64,000 nt of DNA from Mangrovicella endophytica (GCF_002893625.1 NZ_PKMZ01000001.1:496001-560000), one strand, 5' to 3'; positions 43,546 through 56,936 are shown, numbered from the stretch's first letter. Notes: generated by a model from the sequence alone, not told the origin. Numbers and translations: made by a program.

Positions 43546-44592
43546 TCAGCCTTCGTGCCAGAGCCGCTCATAGACGGCGCGGATCTCCGCCGCCTCCCGC
43601 GCCAGCGGGAAATGCTCGCGCACATGCTGGAGCCCCCGCTCGGCGGTCTCGGCTCGCAGATCATCGTCTGCGAGGTAGGGCTCGATCGCCGCAGCGAGTG
43701 CATCGGCATCGTCGATGGGCACGACACGCCCAGTGACGCCATCGACGATCAGCTCGGAAAAGGCGCCGGCGTCGCTCGCCACCACCGGCGTGCGCGAGGC
43801 CATGGCCTCCAGCGGCGTCAGACCGAAGCCTTCGTTGCGCGGCGGCGCGACATAGAGGTCGAAGCGGCGGAACCAGACAGCGACATCGTCGACCTCGCCG
43901 AGAAAGAGGATGCGCCCCTCGAGCCCGGCCCTCGCGATGGCGGCGCGCAGTTCGGCCTCGTAGCCGGCATGCTCGGCCGTGGTGCGGCCGGTGATCACCG
44001 CCGTCCAGTCGGGATGGCGTGGCAGCAGCGCGATCATCGCGGCGACGAAAAGGTCCGTGCCCTTCTGATGGCGGATGCGGCCTGAGCAGCCGACCACCTT
44101 GCGCCCTTGGATCGTAGCGGCAGCCGGCCCGGAGGGCAGGGGACCGTCCGGCGAAAAGCGGCCGAGATCGATGCCGTGCATCACGATCGTGGCCGGCAGG
44201 TCCAGGAAGGCCGCGCTCTTGGCGCTCGTTGCGATGATCGCATCCATGCGGTTGAGCAGCCGGCGCGTATAGCCGGTATGGCGGCGCTGGGCGGCCGAGG
44301 TGAAGACGAGCTTGAGCGGCATGCGCAGTAGATCGCGCAAGACGACCCCGGCCAGCATCTCGACGTTCCGCCGCGCATGCCAGATGCGGAAGGAGCGAGC
44401 GGTCGGCCTTCGCCAGAGCTGCGGCAGCTCGCGCCAGCTCAAATGGGGCAGCGAGGCAGGCAGGCCGGGACCGAGCGCTGCGACCGGCAGCGTCTTCAAC
44501 TGCTCGGGGATGAGCTGGACGATGGTGGAGGTGACGCCGGACAGCCGCCGCTTGAAGTTCGGCGCGATGACCTCGATCTCGCGCGGCGTCAC
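43546..44592 (-). CDS. Glycosyltransferase family 4
   Basis: 348-residue GT-B fold enzyme. N-terminal acceptor half with EVIAPNFKRRLSGVTSTIV; C-terminal nucleotide-sugar half with VVGCSGRIRHQKGTDLFVAA, FLGEVDDV and the E-x7-E motif in PPRNEGFGLTPLEAMA. It resembles rhizobial LPS-core mannosyl- or galactosyltransferases; donor and acceptor are not defined. GTG 44592 overlaps the upstream HD gene stop (GTGA), pointing to translational coupling. It converges on the family-25 gene, 56 bp away. Confidence 0.9.
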   Translation of the reverse strand: MTPREIEVIAPNFKRRLSGVTSTIVQLIPEQLKTLPVAALGPGLPASLPHLSWRELPQLWRRPTARSFRIWHARRNVEMLAGVVLRDLLRMPLKLVFTSAAQRRHTGYTRRLLNRMDAIIATSAKSAAFLDLPATIVMHGIDLGRFSPDGPLPSGPAAATIQGRKVVGCSGRIRHQKGTDLFVAAMIALLPRHPDWTAVITGRTTAEHAGYEAELRAAIARAGLEGRILFLGEVDDVAVWFRRFDLYVAPPRNEGFGLTPLEAMASRTPVVASDAGAFSELIVDGVTGRVVPIDDADALAAAIEPYLADDDLRAETAERGLQHVREHFPLAREAAEIRAVYERLWHEG

Positions 44593-45038
44593 GCCCGACG
44601 CGCGCCGTCCTGCGCGGCCGCGTCCACCATGGCGAGCGCTTCCGTATAGCGCGCCATGCGCGTCTGCGTATCGTCCGAGACGTTCTGCAGGCGGGTTTTG
44701 TCGAGATTGTCGAGGAGGTCCGCACGCTTGACGATGCGGGCCAGGGGATTGGCGATGGCGCGACGGACGAACTCGAAATAGTCCTCGCCCGGCCGGCGCG
44801 TCATCGCATCGACGCCAGCGACGATGCGATCGGAAAAGCCTTCCGCCTTCAGGCGGGAGAGCGGCCAGTCCTCGCAATCCTCCACGACGTCGTGAAGGAT
44901 CGCGACGATCTTCTCGTCGGCGCCGTGGCAGGCGGCCGCGACGCGCTGGACATGGGCGATGTAGGGCGCGCCGGCCTTGTCGATCTGGCCGGCATGCGCC
45001 TCGGTCGCGATCTCAAGCGCGCGCTTGAAGTCCGTCAT
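44589..45038 (-). CDS. HD-domain small (p)ppGpp hydrolase-like protein (MESH1-like)
   Basis: 149-residue single HD domain. RALEIATEAHAGQIDKAGAP with YIAHVQRVA, then ILHDVVEDC (HDxxED), and RADLLDNLDKTR match the hydrolase half of RelA/SpoT and stand-alone MESH1/SAH enzymes; no synthetase domain is present. The predicted role is cleavage of (p)ppGpp or a related nucleotide, possibly NADPH as reported for MESH1. It lies 6 bp after greA and overlaps the glycosyltransferase by 4 bases, giving a three-gene operon. Confidence 0.8.
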   Translation of the reverse strand: MTDFKRALEIATEAHAGQIDKAGAPYIAHVQRVAAACHGADEKIVAILHDVVEDCEDWPLSRLKAEGFSDRIVAGVDAMTRRPGEDYFEFVRRAIANPLARIVKRADLLDNLDKTRLQNVSDDTQTRMARYTEALAMVDAAAQDGARRA

Positions 45039-45044
45039 GATGCG

Positions 45045-45518
45045 TCAGTGCCAGCGCACTTCCAGCACTTCATAGGAGCGGGCACCGCCGGGCGCGGACA
45101 CTTCGACCGTGTCGCCTTCGCCCTTGCCGATCAGCGCACGGGCGATCGGCGAGGAGATGGAGATGCGGCCAGCTTTCACGTCGGCCTCCTGGTCGCCGAC
45201 GATCTGGTAGACCTTCTCGTCGTCGGTATCCTCGTCGACCAGCTTCACCGTGGCGCCGAACTTGATGCGGTCGCCGGACAGCTTGCTGACGTCGATTACC
45301 TCGGCGCGCGCGGTCAGGTCCTCGAGTTCGGAGATGCGGCCTTCGTTCAGGCTCTGCGACTCCTTGGCGGCATGGTACTCGGCGTTCTCCGAAAGATCGC
45401 CATGGGCGCGTGCCTCCGCGATCGCCTGGATGATGCGCGGACGCTCCTCTTGCTGGCGGCGTCGCAGCTCTTCCTTCAGCGTCTCGAAGCCCCGGCTCGT
45501 CATGGGGACCTTTTCCAT
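45045..45518 (-). CDS. greA: Transcription elongation factor GreA
   Basis: 157-residue GreA: an N-terminal coiled coil that enters the RNA polymerase secondary channel ([20 protein letters not shown] through [16 protein letters not shown], with the acidic tip D-L-S-E-N-A-E) and the C-terminal FKBP-like domain ([18 protein letters not shown]). It rescues backtracked polymerase. First gene of an operon with the HD hydrolase and a glycosyltransferase; carB lies 169 bp upstream on the same strand. Confidence 0.97.
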   Translation of the reverse strand: MEKVPMTSRGFETLKEELRRRQQEERPRIIQAIAEARAHGDLSENAEYHAAKESQSLNEGRISELEDLTARAEVIDVSKLSGDRIKFGATVKLVDEDTDDEKVYQIVGDQEADVKAGRISISSPIARALIGKGEGDTVEVSAPGGARSYEVLEVRWH

Positions 45519-45687
45519 GGTCTCACACCTTTCCGGGCCCCCGCTGCTTGTAACGGCGACCCTCTACGATCAAGGCCGACCTCTTCGGCCGGCAACACAC
45601 AACAGCCTGGATGGGCCGCAGACGGCCGCGCTCAGACTGCGGACTGGAGGGATGCGGGGACAGGCGGTCCGACGACTGCCCCGCCGA

Positions 45688-49182
<3,495 letters not shown>

Positions 49183-49478
49183 CGGGCTATCCAGAATGCA
49201 GGCGCCCGCTGCCCGATCCGGCGAGAGGCCGGAGGGCGCGAACGATCGATGGGTAATTTCAGGCTAAGGCCGGCTTATAGGAGAAGAGTTGGACGAGCGA
49301 AACCCTCGATCCGCAGCATGGCCGAGGAATCTGGGCGCATGTGCGAAGAGGGTGTGGAAGGCCGGGGAAAGCTGCCGGCACGATTCGTCATCGTCGTAGC
49401 CGGCGGGAAGGGCATCCCGGCAGAGGCCTTGCCGGGATCGCGGAGCGGCACCACCGTGCCGCCGCAAACGGAGGCTGA

Positions 49479-50660
49479 TCAGGCCGCCTGCGGCCGGTTC
49501 TCGTCGATCATCCGGAAGAAGCGCTGGAACAGGTAATGCGAATCCTGCGGGCCGGGCGAGGCCTCCGGATGGTGCTGCACGGAGAAGACCGGCCGGTCCT
49601 TGAGGCGCAGGCCACAATTGGTGCCGTCGAAGAGCGAGACATGGGTCTCCTCGACGCCCTCCGGCAGCGAATGCGCCGCAACGGCGAAGCCGTGATTCAT
49701 GGACACGATCTCGACCTTGCCGGTGGTAAAATCCTTCACCGGATGGTTCGCGCCGTGATGGCCCTGGTGCATCTTCTCGGTCTTGCCGCCGAGAGCGAGC
49801 GCCATCATCTGGTGACCGAGGCAGATGCCGAACATCGGCACGCCCGTGTCCATCAGCGCCTTGATCGTCGGCACGGCATATTCGCCCGTCGCAGCCGGAT
49901 CGCCGGGACCGTTGGACAGGAAGACGCCATCCGGCTTGTGAGCCATGATCTCGTCCGGCGTCGCCGTCGGCGGCACCACGACGACACGCGCGCCTTCGGC
50001 GGCCATCAGGCGCAGGATGTTGCGCTTGGTGCCGTAGTCGATCGCGACGATCGTGTAGCGCGGATCGGACGGCGCGCCGTAGCCGGCATTCCAGACCCAG
50101 GGCTTTTCTTCCCAGATCACCTCGGCGCCTGTCGCGGCATCCTTGGCAAGGTCGAGCCCGACAAGGCCGGACCACGCTTTGGCGCGGGCCTTCAGGGCCT
50201 CGACGTCGAAATTACCCTCGGGGTCATGGGCGATCACCGCATTCGGCATGCCGTTTTCGCGGATGTGGACGGTGAGAGCCCGCGTGTCGATGCCGGAGAG
50301 GGCGATGATGCCGCGCTGCTTCAGCCAGGCATCGAGATGGCCGGCCGAGCGGTAGTTCGATGGTCCGGACACTTCGGCGCGGAAGATCGCGCCGACGGCG
50401 CCAGCCTGTCCCTCGGCCCGCAGATGCTCGACGTCTTCGTCGTTCGCTCCGACATTGCCGATATGCGGGAAGGTGAAGGTGACGATCTGCTTGGCATAGG
50501 ACGGGTCCGTCAGGATCTCCTGATAGCCCGTCAGCGCCGTGTTGAAGCAGACTTCGCCCTCAACGGCGCCTGTGGCGCCGAGGCCGTCGCCTTCGACCAC
50601 CGTACCGTCGGCGAGGACGAGGAGGGCGGTCGGTTTCTTCGTGGTCCAGCCTTCGCTCAT
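49479..50660 (-). CDS. carA: Carbamoyl-phosphate synthase small subunit
   Basis: 393-residue glutaminase subunit. The N-terminal CPSase_sm domain shows ALLVLADGTVVEGDGLGATG and FNTALTGYQEILTDPSY; the class I glutamine amidotransferase domain has the nucleophile in MFGICLGHQ and the His-Glu pair in VQHHPEASPGP. ATG 50660 begins the conserved domain. It hands ammonia to CarB. The 182 bp upstream should hold its promoter. Confidence 0.97.
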   Translation of the reverse strand: MSEGWTTKKPTALLVLADGTVVEGDGLGATGAVEGEVCFNTALTGYQEILTDPSYAKQIVTFTFPHIGNVGANDEDVEHLRAEGQAGAVGAIFRAEVSGPSNYRSAGHLDAWLKQRGIIALSGIDTRALTVHIRENGMPNAVIAHDPEGNFDVEALKARAKAWSGLVGLDLAKDAATGAEVIWEEKPWVWNAGYGAPSDPRYTIVAIDYGTKRNILRLMAAEGARVVVVPPTATPDEIMAHKPDGVFLSNGPGDPAATGEYAVPTIKALMDTGVPMFGICLGHQMMALALGGKTEKMHQGHHGANHPVKDFTTGKVEIVSMNHGFAVAAHSLPEGVEETHVSLFDGTNCGLRLKDRPVFSVQHHPEASPGPQDSHYLFQRFFRMIDENRPQAA

Positions 50661-50842
50661 GCGTCGTCCCTCGCTCGCTCGTCGCCGCCAGTATCGGATA
50701 TGTTGTGCTGTCCCCCGCATATCGCCGCAGCCGGCCGCAAGTGCAAGAGGCAGACGGTTACGCGCGGCCCCGATCGTCGCGGTCATAGCGATCGTGATCG
50801 CACCTGATCGTTTTGGGGCCTTCGGTTACGCGAGGCTCTGCC

Positions 50843-51565
50843 TCAGCCGAAGACGAGGTGCCAGACGATCGGCAGCAGGATTGCCGTCGCCAGCGCATTG
50901 AGGCCCATGGCAAGGCCGGAGAAGGCGCCGGCCGCTTCGCTTTCCTGCAGCGCGCGCGCCGTGCCGATCCCGTGCGAGGCGGTGCCGAGCCCGAGCCCGC
51001 GCGCGGCCGGATCGCGCACGCCGGCGAGATCGAGGAGAAAGGGGCCGAACACCGAGCCGAGAATACCGGTGGTGATCACGAACACGGCCGTCAGCGAGGG
51101 CAGACCGCCGAGCTTCTCCGAAATGCCCATCGCGACCGGCGCCGTCGCCGATTTCGGTGCTAGCGAGACGAGGCTGACGGCATCGACGCGCATGGCGAGG
51201 CCGAGGACGATGACGCTGGCGATCGCCGTCAGCGATCCCGCCAGGAGGCTTGCGGCGATCGCGACCGCACTCCGCCGCACCCGATCGAACTGGCGGTAGA
51301 GCGGAATGGCAAGCGCGACCGTCGCCGGGCCCAGCAGGAAGTGCACGAATTGCGCGCCGTCGAAATAGGTCTCGTAGCGTGTCCCCGTCACGGTCAGGAC
51401 CGCCACGATGGCGACGACGCTAACCAGCACCGGGTTGAGCAAGGCCGGACGTCCGGCCCGTTCGTAGAGGGCGGTTGCCAACTGGTAGGCGACGAGCGTC
51501 AGGGTCAGTGACAGCAGCGGGCTGGCGGCGAGATAGGCCCAGATGTCGCCGATCGACCGGCTCAT
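50843..51565 (-). CDS. LrgB/CidB family membrane protein
   Basis: 240-residue protein with about seven membrane helices of the LrgB family, antiholin-like in Gram-positives and associated with small-acid transport elsewhere. The conserved GPATVALAIPLYRQF, SLAPKSATAPVAMGI and LGTASHGIGTARAL segments are present. Its ATG overlaps the LrgA stop by 4 bases (ATGA), so the pair is translated together. Confidence 0.93.
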   Translation of the reverse strand: MSRSIGDIWAYLAASPLLSLTLTLVAYQLATALYERAGRPALLNPVLVSVVAIVAVLTVTGTRYETYFDGAQFVHFLLGPATVALAIPLYRQFDRVRRSAVAIAASLLAGSLTAIASVIVLGLAMRVDAVSLVSLAPKSATAPVAMGISEKLGGLPSLTAVFVITTGILGSVFGPFLLDLAGVRDPAARGLGLGTASHGIGTARALQESEAAGAFSGLAMGLNALATAILLPIVWHLVFG

Positions 51566-51939
51566 CGCCGCGGCTCCCCGGCATTGTCCTGTTCGGCGAC
51601 GCGCTGCCCAGGCGAGAAGCGGCTCATCGTCCAGCCGGTGACGAGGATCGTCGCCAGCGTACTCGCGATCAGCACGATGCCAAGCGGCAGCACTTCGCCT
51701 TCGAGGCGCGAAAGATGCAGCATGATGCCGGCGCCGGCCGGCACGAACAGAAGCGAAAGATGCGCGAGCAGCCCGTTGCCGACCCGCGCCAGCGAGGACG
51801 GAACGCTGCCGCGGATCGCGAGGATGGCGAAGAGCAGCGCCATGCCGATGACCGGGCCGGGCAGCGGCAGCCCGGTCGCCGCGCTGATGGCCTCGCCCGC
51901 GAGCTGGCACAGGAAGATGGCTGTGATCGCATTCAGCAT
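51562..51939 (-). CDS. LrgA/CidA family membrane protein
   Basis: 125-residue protein with four membrane helices; FLCQLAGEAIS, GLPLPGPVIGMALLF and LLFVPAGAGIMLHL are characteristic of CidA/LrgA. Works with the LrgB partner immediately downstream. Divergent from dnaG across 117 bp. Confidence 0.93.
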   Translation of the reverse strand: MLNAITAIFLCQLAGEAISAATGLPLPGPVIGMALLFAILAIRGSVPSSLARVGNGLLAHLSLLFVPAGAGIMLHLSRLEGEVLPLGIVLIASTLATILVTGWTMSRFSPGQRVAEQDNAGEPRR

Positions 51940-52056
51940 GGCGGCAGATCCTCGTCCAGCCGCTGTCCTACCGCCATCATCGGCTGCGCGCGACCGTCGA
52001 TTTTCCCGTGGCCGACGACTAGGTTAGGAGCACCGCCGAACCAGAGCTGATCCCGC

Positions 52057-53994
52057 ATGCGCTTTTCTCCCTCGTTCCTCGACGACATCCGCGACCGCGT
52101 CCCCATCTCGGACGTGATCGGCCGGCGCGTCACCTGGGACCGGCGTAAGTCGCAGCCCGGCAAAGGCGATTATTGGGCCTGCTGCCCCTTCCACAGCGAG
52201 AAGTCGCCGTCCTTCCACTGCGAGGATCAGAAAGGGCGCTACCACTGCTTTGGCTGCGGCGTTTCCGGCGATCACTTCCGCTTCCTCGTCGAAGTCGAGG
52301 GCTTGTCCTTCCCAGAGGCCGTCGAGCGCCTGGCGGGCGATGCCGGTCTGCCGATGCCGGCGCGCGATGCTCAGGCGGAGAAGCGGGAGGAGGCGAGGGC
52401 GACCATCATCGATGCCCTGAAGCTTGCCGCAGCCTTCTTCCAGGCGACGCTGCATGATTCGCCGGGCGCCAAGGCGCGCGCCTATCTGCGCGATCGCGGC
52501 ATGAATCCGGCGACGCAGAAGCTCTTCGGCATCGGCTATGCGCCGGACAGCCGCAACCGCCTGAAGGAGCACCTCGCTTCCAAGGGCGTCGGCAAGGGCG
52601 AGATCGAGGCCGCTGGGCTCGTCGTCCATGGCGATGGCATTGCCGTCTCCTACGACCGGTTCCGCGACCGCGTGATGTTTCCGATCAATGACCTGCACGA
52701 GCGCATCATCGCCTTTGGCGGCCGCGCTTTGTCGGCGGACGTCCCGGCGAAATACCTGAACTCGCCGGAGACCGAGGTCTTCCACAAGGGTGAGATCCTC
52801 TTCAACCTGGCGCGGGCGCGCCGCGCCGCGAAGACGGCCGGAACGCTGCTCGTCGTCGAGGGCTACATGGACGCGATCATGCTCCATCAGGCCGGCTTCG
52901 AGAACGCTGTCGCGCCGCTCGGCACAGCTCTGACGGAGCGCCAGCTCGATCTTCTCTGGCGCAATGCGGCCGAGCCGGTGCTCTGCTTCGACGGCGACGC
53001 GGCAGGTCTGAAGGCCGCGCACCGCGCCGCCGAGCTGGCACTGCCGCAGCTCAAGCCCGGCCGCTCGCTGCGCTTCGCGCTGCTGCCAGAGGGCAAGGAT
53101 CCCGACGACCTCGTGCGGGGCGATGGCCCCGGCGCCTTCCGCGACGTCCTGTCTTCGGCAAGGCCACTCGCCGACCTTCTCTGGATGCGCGAGACTGCCG
53201 GGGGCGTCTTCGACACGCCGGAGCGGCGCGCCGATCTGGAGAAACGGTTGAAGGCGCTGACCCGCCAGATTGGCGATGAGAGCGTCCGTCGCCACTACCT
53301 GCAGGACGCGGACGAGAGGCTGCGCGCCTTCTTCGGCCCGCCCGCCAGCGCCGGCGGCAACAGGAACAGGCATGGCGGCGGCAATGCGGAGCGGGGGGGC
53401 GGGCCGCGGCGTCCTGGTGCCGGGCAGCGTCGCTCGGTCGTCTCCGACCGGCTGACCCGCTCACCCCTCATGAAGGGCGCCAATGCTGCCGCGCCGACGC
53501 TGCGCGAACTCTCCATCGTGGTCGGCTTCATCAACCATCCGATGCTGCTCCACGAAGCCTTCGACTATTTCGCCGAACTGGAGCTGCCGGACGGCGATCT
53601 GCAGCGCCTGCGCTCGGCCGTGCTCGACATCTATGCCGACGAGGCGCCGGCCGATCGCGACACGTTGCTGCGCGGTCTCGCGGATCACGGCGTGCTCGAC
53701 TTGTTCGAGCAGTTCGAGACGAAGGTGAGGATCGTGCGCCTCTGGCCGTTTCTCGCCGAGGCCGCGCCGGAAGACGCAAGGGAAGCCGTGCGTCAGGCGC
53801 TTCACTTGCAGCATCGATTCCGGTCCCTAAATAAGGAGCTGCAGATGGCGGAAGAGTCGCTCGGCCAGGAGCCGAACGAAGCCGCCTATATGCAGATCTT
53901 CGAAATCAAACGGGAAATCGACGGGCTTGGTGGCCTGGACGCGCTGATCGACGGCTTCGGATTACTGTCCGGACGTACGTCGAGAGGCTACTGA
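52057..53994 (+). CDS. dnaG: DNA primase
   Basis: 645-residue replication primase. The N-terminal CHC2 zinc finger is intact (CCPFHSEKSPSFHC, then YHCFGCGVSGD); the TOPRIM core shows LLVVEGYMDAIMLHQAG and LCFDGDAAGLKAA; residues about 430-480 form a basic Gly/Arg-rich linker; the helical C-terminal helicase-binding domain ends the protein. It precedes rpoD, preserving the dnaG-rpoD part of the macromolecular synthesis operon. Confidence 0.97.
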   Translation: MRFSPSFLDDIRDRVPISDVIGRRVTWDRRKSQPGKGDYWACCPFHSEKSPSFHCEDQKGRYHCFGCGVSGDHFRFLVEVEGLSFPEAVERLAGDAGLPMPARDAQAEKREEARATIIDALKLAAAFFQATLHDSPGAKARAYLRDRGMNPATQKLFGIGYAPDSRNRLKEHLASKGVGKGEIEAAGLVVHGDGIAVSYDRFRDRVMFPINDLHERIIAFGGRALSADVPAKYLNSPETEVFHKGEILFNLARARRAAKTAGTLLVVEGYMDAIMLHQAGFENAVAPLGTALTERQLDLLWRNAAEPVLCFDGDAAGLKAAHRAAELALPQLKPGRSLRFALLPEGKDPDDLVRGDGPGAFRDVLSSARPLADLLWMRETAGGVFDTPERRADLEKRLKALTRQIGDESVRRHYLQDADERLRAFFGPPASAGGNRNRHGGGNAERGGGPRRPGAGQRRSVVSDRLTRSPLMKGANAAAPTLRELSIVVGFINHPMLLHEAFDYFAELELPDGDLQRLRSAVLDIYADEAPADRDTLLRGLADHGVLDLFEQFETKVRIVRLWPFLAEAAPEDAREAVRQALHLQHRFRSLNKELQMAEESLGQEPNEAAYMQIFEIKREIDGLGGLDALIDGFGLLSGRTSRGY

Positions 53995-54312
53995 CCGCGT
54001 CATTGAGCGACGATGGTCATGCGACGCAGCGGCAACCAAGTGTGGCCGATGGTCGTCTTTTTGTCTGATAACGCCTGCAAGCTATTGACTTGACAAGCAA
54101 GAATGGGAATCACGGGATCGCATCGCGTTCCCGATCTTGAAATATCGCAAGGCTGCCCCTTCTCACAGTCATCGTCAAGCGTCCGTGGCTCCTGCAACTG
54201 AGCCGCGTCCTTAAGGTTAAGGAGACGTTTACGGTCTGTGCCTCATAGCGGGGGCCTCCGTGATCGTGGTGCCTTGGGCGCTGCGCAGCGGGCGAACTGG
54301 AGAGACTATCGC
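53995..54312. other. 318-bp dnaG-rpoD intergenic region
   Basis: No gene is visible; a 65-codon minus-strand frame has no recognisable features. The region is richer in AT than its flanks, contains a TTGACTTGACA stretch (54085-54095) and a sigma-32-like promoter at 54136-54163, and ends in a TTAAGGTTAAGG tract upstream of rpoD. Confidence 0.6.
54136..54163 (+). promoter_or_regulatory. Sigma-32 (RpoH)-like promoter ahead of rpoD
   Basis: CTTGAA, a 14-base spacer and CCCCTTCT match the heat-shock consensus CTTGAA-N14-CCCCATNT at all but one fixed position. It lies 150 bp upstream of the rpoD ATG. Heat-shock promoters within dnaG-rpoD are known in E. coli. Confidence 0.45.
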
Positions 54313-56298
54313 ATGGCGACCAAGGCCAAAGACAGCGAAGTGGCAGTCGAAGAGCGTCCGGAGACGCCGGACAGCCCTCTGCTCGACCTGTCCGACGATG
54401 CGGTCAAGAAGATGATCAAAACCGCCAAAAAGCGCGGTTTTGTCACTATGGACAAGCTGAACTCGGTGCTGAATGCGGAGGATGTCACCTCCGAGCAGAT
54501 CGAGGACACGATGGCCATGTTGAACGACATGGGCATCAACGTCGTCGAGGAAGAGGAAGGCGAGGACTCCGAAGAGAGCGCCGACAGCTCCGATTCGACC
54601 GAGCTCGCCGAGCAGGGGCCGACGCAGGTCGCCACCACGCAGAAGCGCGAGGCCGGCGACCGCACGGACGATCCGGTCCGCATGTATCTTCGCGAGATGG
54701 GCTCCGTTGAGCTCCTGTCACGCGAGGGCGAGATCGCCATCGCCAAGCGCATCGAAGCCGGCCGCGAGACGATGATCGCCGGTCTTTGCGAGAGCCCGCT
54801 CACCTTCCAGGCCATCATCATCTGGCGTGACGAGCTGAATGAAGGCAACATCATGCTGCGCGAGATCGTCGATCTCGAGGCGACCTATGCCGGACCCGAG
54901 GCGACTGCCCCGGCGCCGACCGGCGAGGGCGTGATCGCGGCTGAGAACGGCGCGCCGCGGGGCGGTGAAGAGGGCATGCCGCGTCCGGGCGAGGACGAGG
55001 AGGACGACGAGGACGATCTCGAGAACAACCTGTCGCTCGCCGCGATGGAGGCCGAGATCAAGCCGCAGGTCATGGCGACCTTCGACGTCATCGCCGACAC
55101 CTACCGCCGGCTGCGCAAGCTGCAGGACCAGCAGGTCGAGGCCCGCCTGTCCGCGCAGGGTGCTCTCTCGTCGAGCCAGGAGCGCTCCTACCGCAAGTTC
55201 AAGGAAGAGCTGGTCACGGCGGTCAAGAGCCTGTCGCTGAACCAGAACCGCATCGATTCGCTGGTTGCGCAGCTCTACGACATCAACAAGCGCCTGGTGG
55301 GCAACGAGGGCAAGCTCTTGCGCCTCGCCGAAAGCTATGGCGTCAAGCGCGACGAGTTCCTGAAGAGCTATCAGGGATCCGAGCTCGATCCGAACTGGAC
55401 GCGGCATATCGCGAACCTGTCCGGCAAGGGCTGGCTGAAATTCGTCCAGAGCGAGAAGGACGGGATCAAGAATCTCCGCCAGGAGATCCAGAACCTCGCT
55501 ACCGAGACCGGCCTGGAGATCACCGAGTTCCGCCGCATCGTGCACATGGTGCAGAAGGGCGAGCGCGAGGCGCGTCAGGCCAAGAAGGAGATGGTCGAGG
55601 CGAACCTGCGTCTGGTTATCTCGATCGCCAAGAAGTACACGAACCGCGGCCTGCAGTTCCTTGATCTCATTCAGGAAGGCAACATCGGCCTGATGAAGGC
55701 GGTGGACAAGTTCGAGTATCGCCGCGGCTACAAGTTCTCGACCTATGCGACCTGGTGGATCCGGCAGGCGATCACCCGCTCGATCGCCGATCAGGCCCGC
55801 ACCATCCGCATCCCAGTGCACATGATCGAGACGATCAACAAGATCGTCCGAACCTCGCGTCAGATGCTGCACGAGATCGGCCGCGAGCCGACACCGGAGG
55901 AACTGGCCGAGAAGTTGGCCATGCCGCTGGAGAAGGTGCGCAAGGTCCTCAAGATCGCCAAGGAGCCGATCTCTCTCGAAACGCCGGTTGGCGACGAGGA
56001 GGATTCGCATCTCGGCGACTTCATCGAGGACAAGAACGCCATCCTGCCGATCGACGCGGCGATCCAGGCCAACCTGCGCGAGACCACGACCCGCGTGCTG
56101 GCGTCGCTGACGCCGCGCGAGGAACGCGTCCTGCGCATGCGCTTCGGCATCGGCATGAACACCGACCACACGCTGGAAGAGGTCGGCCAGCAGTTCTCGG
56201 TGACGCGCGAGCGTATCCGGCAGATCGAGGCGAAGGCGCTGAGGAAGCTCAAGCATCCCAGCCGCTCCCGCAAGCTGCGCTCGTTCCTCGACAGCTGA
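54313..56298 (+). CDS. rpoD: RNA polymerase primary sigma factor RpoD
   Basis: 661-residue housekeeping sigma factor. Region 1.1 (about 25-100), region 1.2 ([20 protein letters not shown]), a long acidic non-conserved segment (about 190-250), region 2 ([20 protein letters not shown]), region 3 and region 4 with the helix-turn-helix [17 protein letters not shown] are complete. GGAGAG precedes ATG 54313 by 8 bases; an in-frame ATG at 54238 is less likely. Confidence 0.98.
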   Translation: MATKAKDSEVAVEERPETPDSPLLDLSDDAVKKMIKTAKKRGFVTMDKLNSVLNAEDVTSEQIEDTMAMLNDMGINVVEEEEGEDSEESADSSDSTELAEQGPTQVATTQKREAGDRTDDPVRMYLREMGSVELLSREGEIAIAKRIEAGRETMIAGLCESPLTFQAIIIWRDELNEGNIMLREIVDLEATYAGPEATAPAPTGEGVIAAENGAPRGGEEGMPRPGEDEEDDEDDLENNLSLAAMEAEIKPQVMATFDVIADTYRRLRKLQDQQVEARLSAQGALSSSQERSYRKFKEELVTAVKSLSLNQNRIDSLVAQLYDINKRLVGNEGKLLRLAESYGVKRDEFLKSYQGSELDPNWTRHIANLSGKGWLKFVQSEKDGIKNLRQEIQNLATETGLEITEFRRIVHMVQKGEREARQAKKEMVEANLRLVISIAKKYTNRGLQFLDLIQEGNIGLMKAVDKFEYRRGYKFSTYATWWIRQAITRSIADQARTIRIPVHMIETINKIVRTSRQMLHEIGREPTPEELAEKLAMPLEKVRKVLKIAKEPISLETPVGDEEDSHLGDFIEDKNAILPIDAAIQANLRETTTRVLASLTPREERVLRMRFGIGMNTDHTLEEVGQQFSVTRERIRQIEAKALRKLKHPSRSRKLRSFLDS

Positions 56299-56327
56299 GC
56301 CGCGCGACCAACCCATAGGATCATAGA

Positions 56328-56359
56328 GGCCCGGCCATTGTGCCGGGCCTTTTGTTGTT
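56328..56359 (+). terminator. Rho-independent terminator of rpoD
   Basis: GGCCCGGC-CATTGT-GCCGGGCC (perfect 8-bp stem) followed by TTTTGTTGTT, 30 bp after the rpoD stop. Confidence 0.85.
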
Positions 56360-56564
56360 GGCATGACCGATGTCGCCGGGATCCGCGGCTCTGGCCGCTC
56401 AGCGCTCGAAAACCCGCTGAGGGTCGCTGGACCGCGGTCGGCATACTCTTGTCCGGCCGCCGCGGCTGAACCGCAAATGAACGGCGGGTGCGGTCGCCAT
56501 TCAGGCAGCCTCCTCTACGTTGACGATCACGGCCGTTCGGCCAGACATCAAACGGAGAGTCCCC

Positions 56565-56928
56565 ATGTTCCAGCCCTTCGCTCGCAGCGGCCTGCGTTGC
56601 CGCTGCCCTCGCCGCCGGTGCGCTCGGCCTCGTCCCCGCCGAAGCTGCAGCGGCACCTGTTGCCCGTGTCACCATCACGTCGCCGGCCGTTCAGGTCGAG
56701 CAGGTCCAGTATCGCCACGACCGGCGCGACCGTTACGACCGCCGCGGCGGTGCCTGCTCCATCCGTCGGGCCCTCGGCAAGGCCGAGCGCATGGGTATCC
56801 GTCGCGCACGCGTCGTCCGTGAGACGCGCCGCACCGTGACCGTCGCCGGCCGCTCCTTCCGCGGTGGCCGCACCTTCGTCACCTTCGGCAACCGCGGCGG
56901 CTGCCCGGTCCTCGACGTCAACCGCTGA
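56565..56928 (+). pseudogene. Small secreted basic protein, apparent frameshift near the start
   Basis: ATG 56565 has GGAG 6 bases upstream and begins MFQPFAR, but the clear coding frame is shifted by one base: from about 56587 it reads [20 protein letters not shown], an excellent signal peptide, then a basic domain with GACSIRRALGKAERMGIRRA, VVRETRRTVTVAGR and TFVTFGNRGGCPVL, ending at TGA 56928. The shifted frame has no start codon back to the TGA at 56521. One extra base between 56565 and about 56590 explains both; it may be a sequencing error or a real inactivation. Similar two-Cys small secreted proteins occur in rhizobia; function unknown. Confidence 0.6.
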
Positions 56929-56936
56929 TAGGCAAA

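Noticed and set aside
54000-54197. A 65-codon minus-strand frame between dnaG and rpoD
   Set aside because: Unrecognisable protein overlapping the probable rpoD promoter region.
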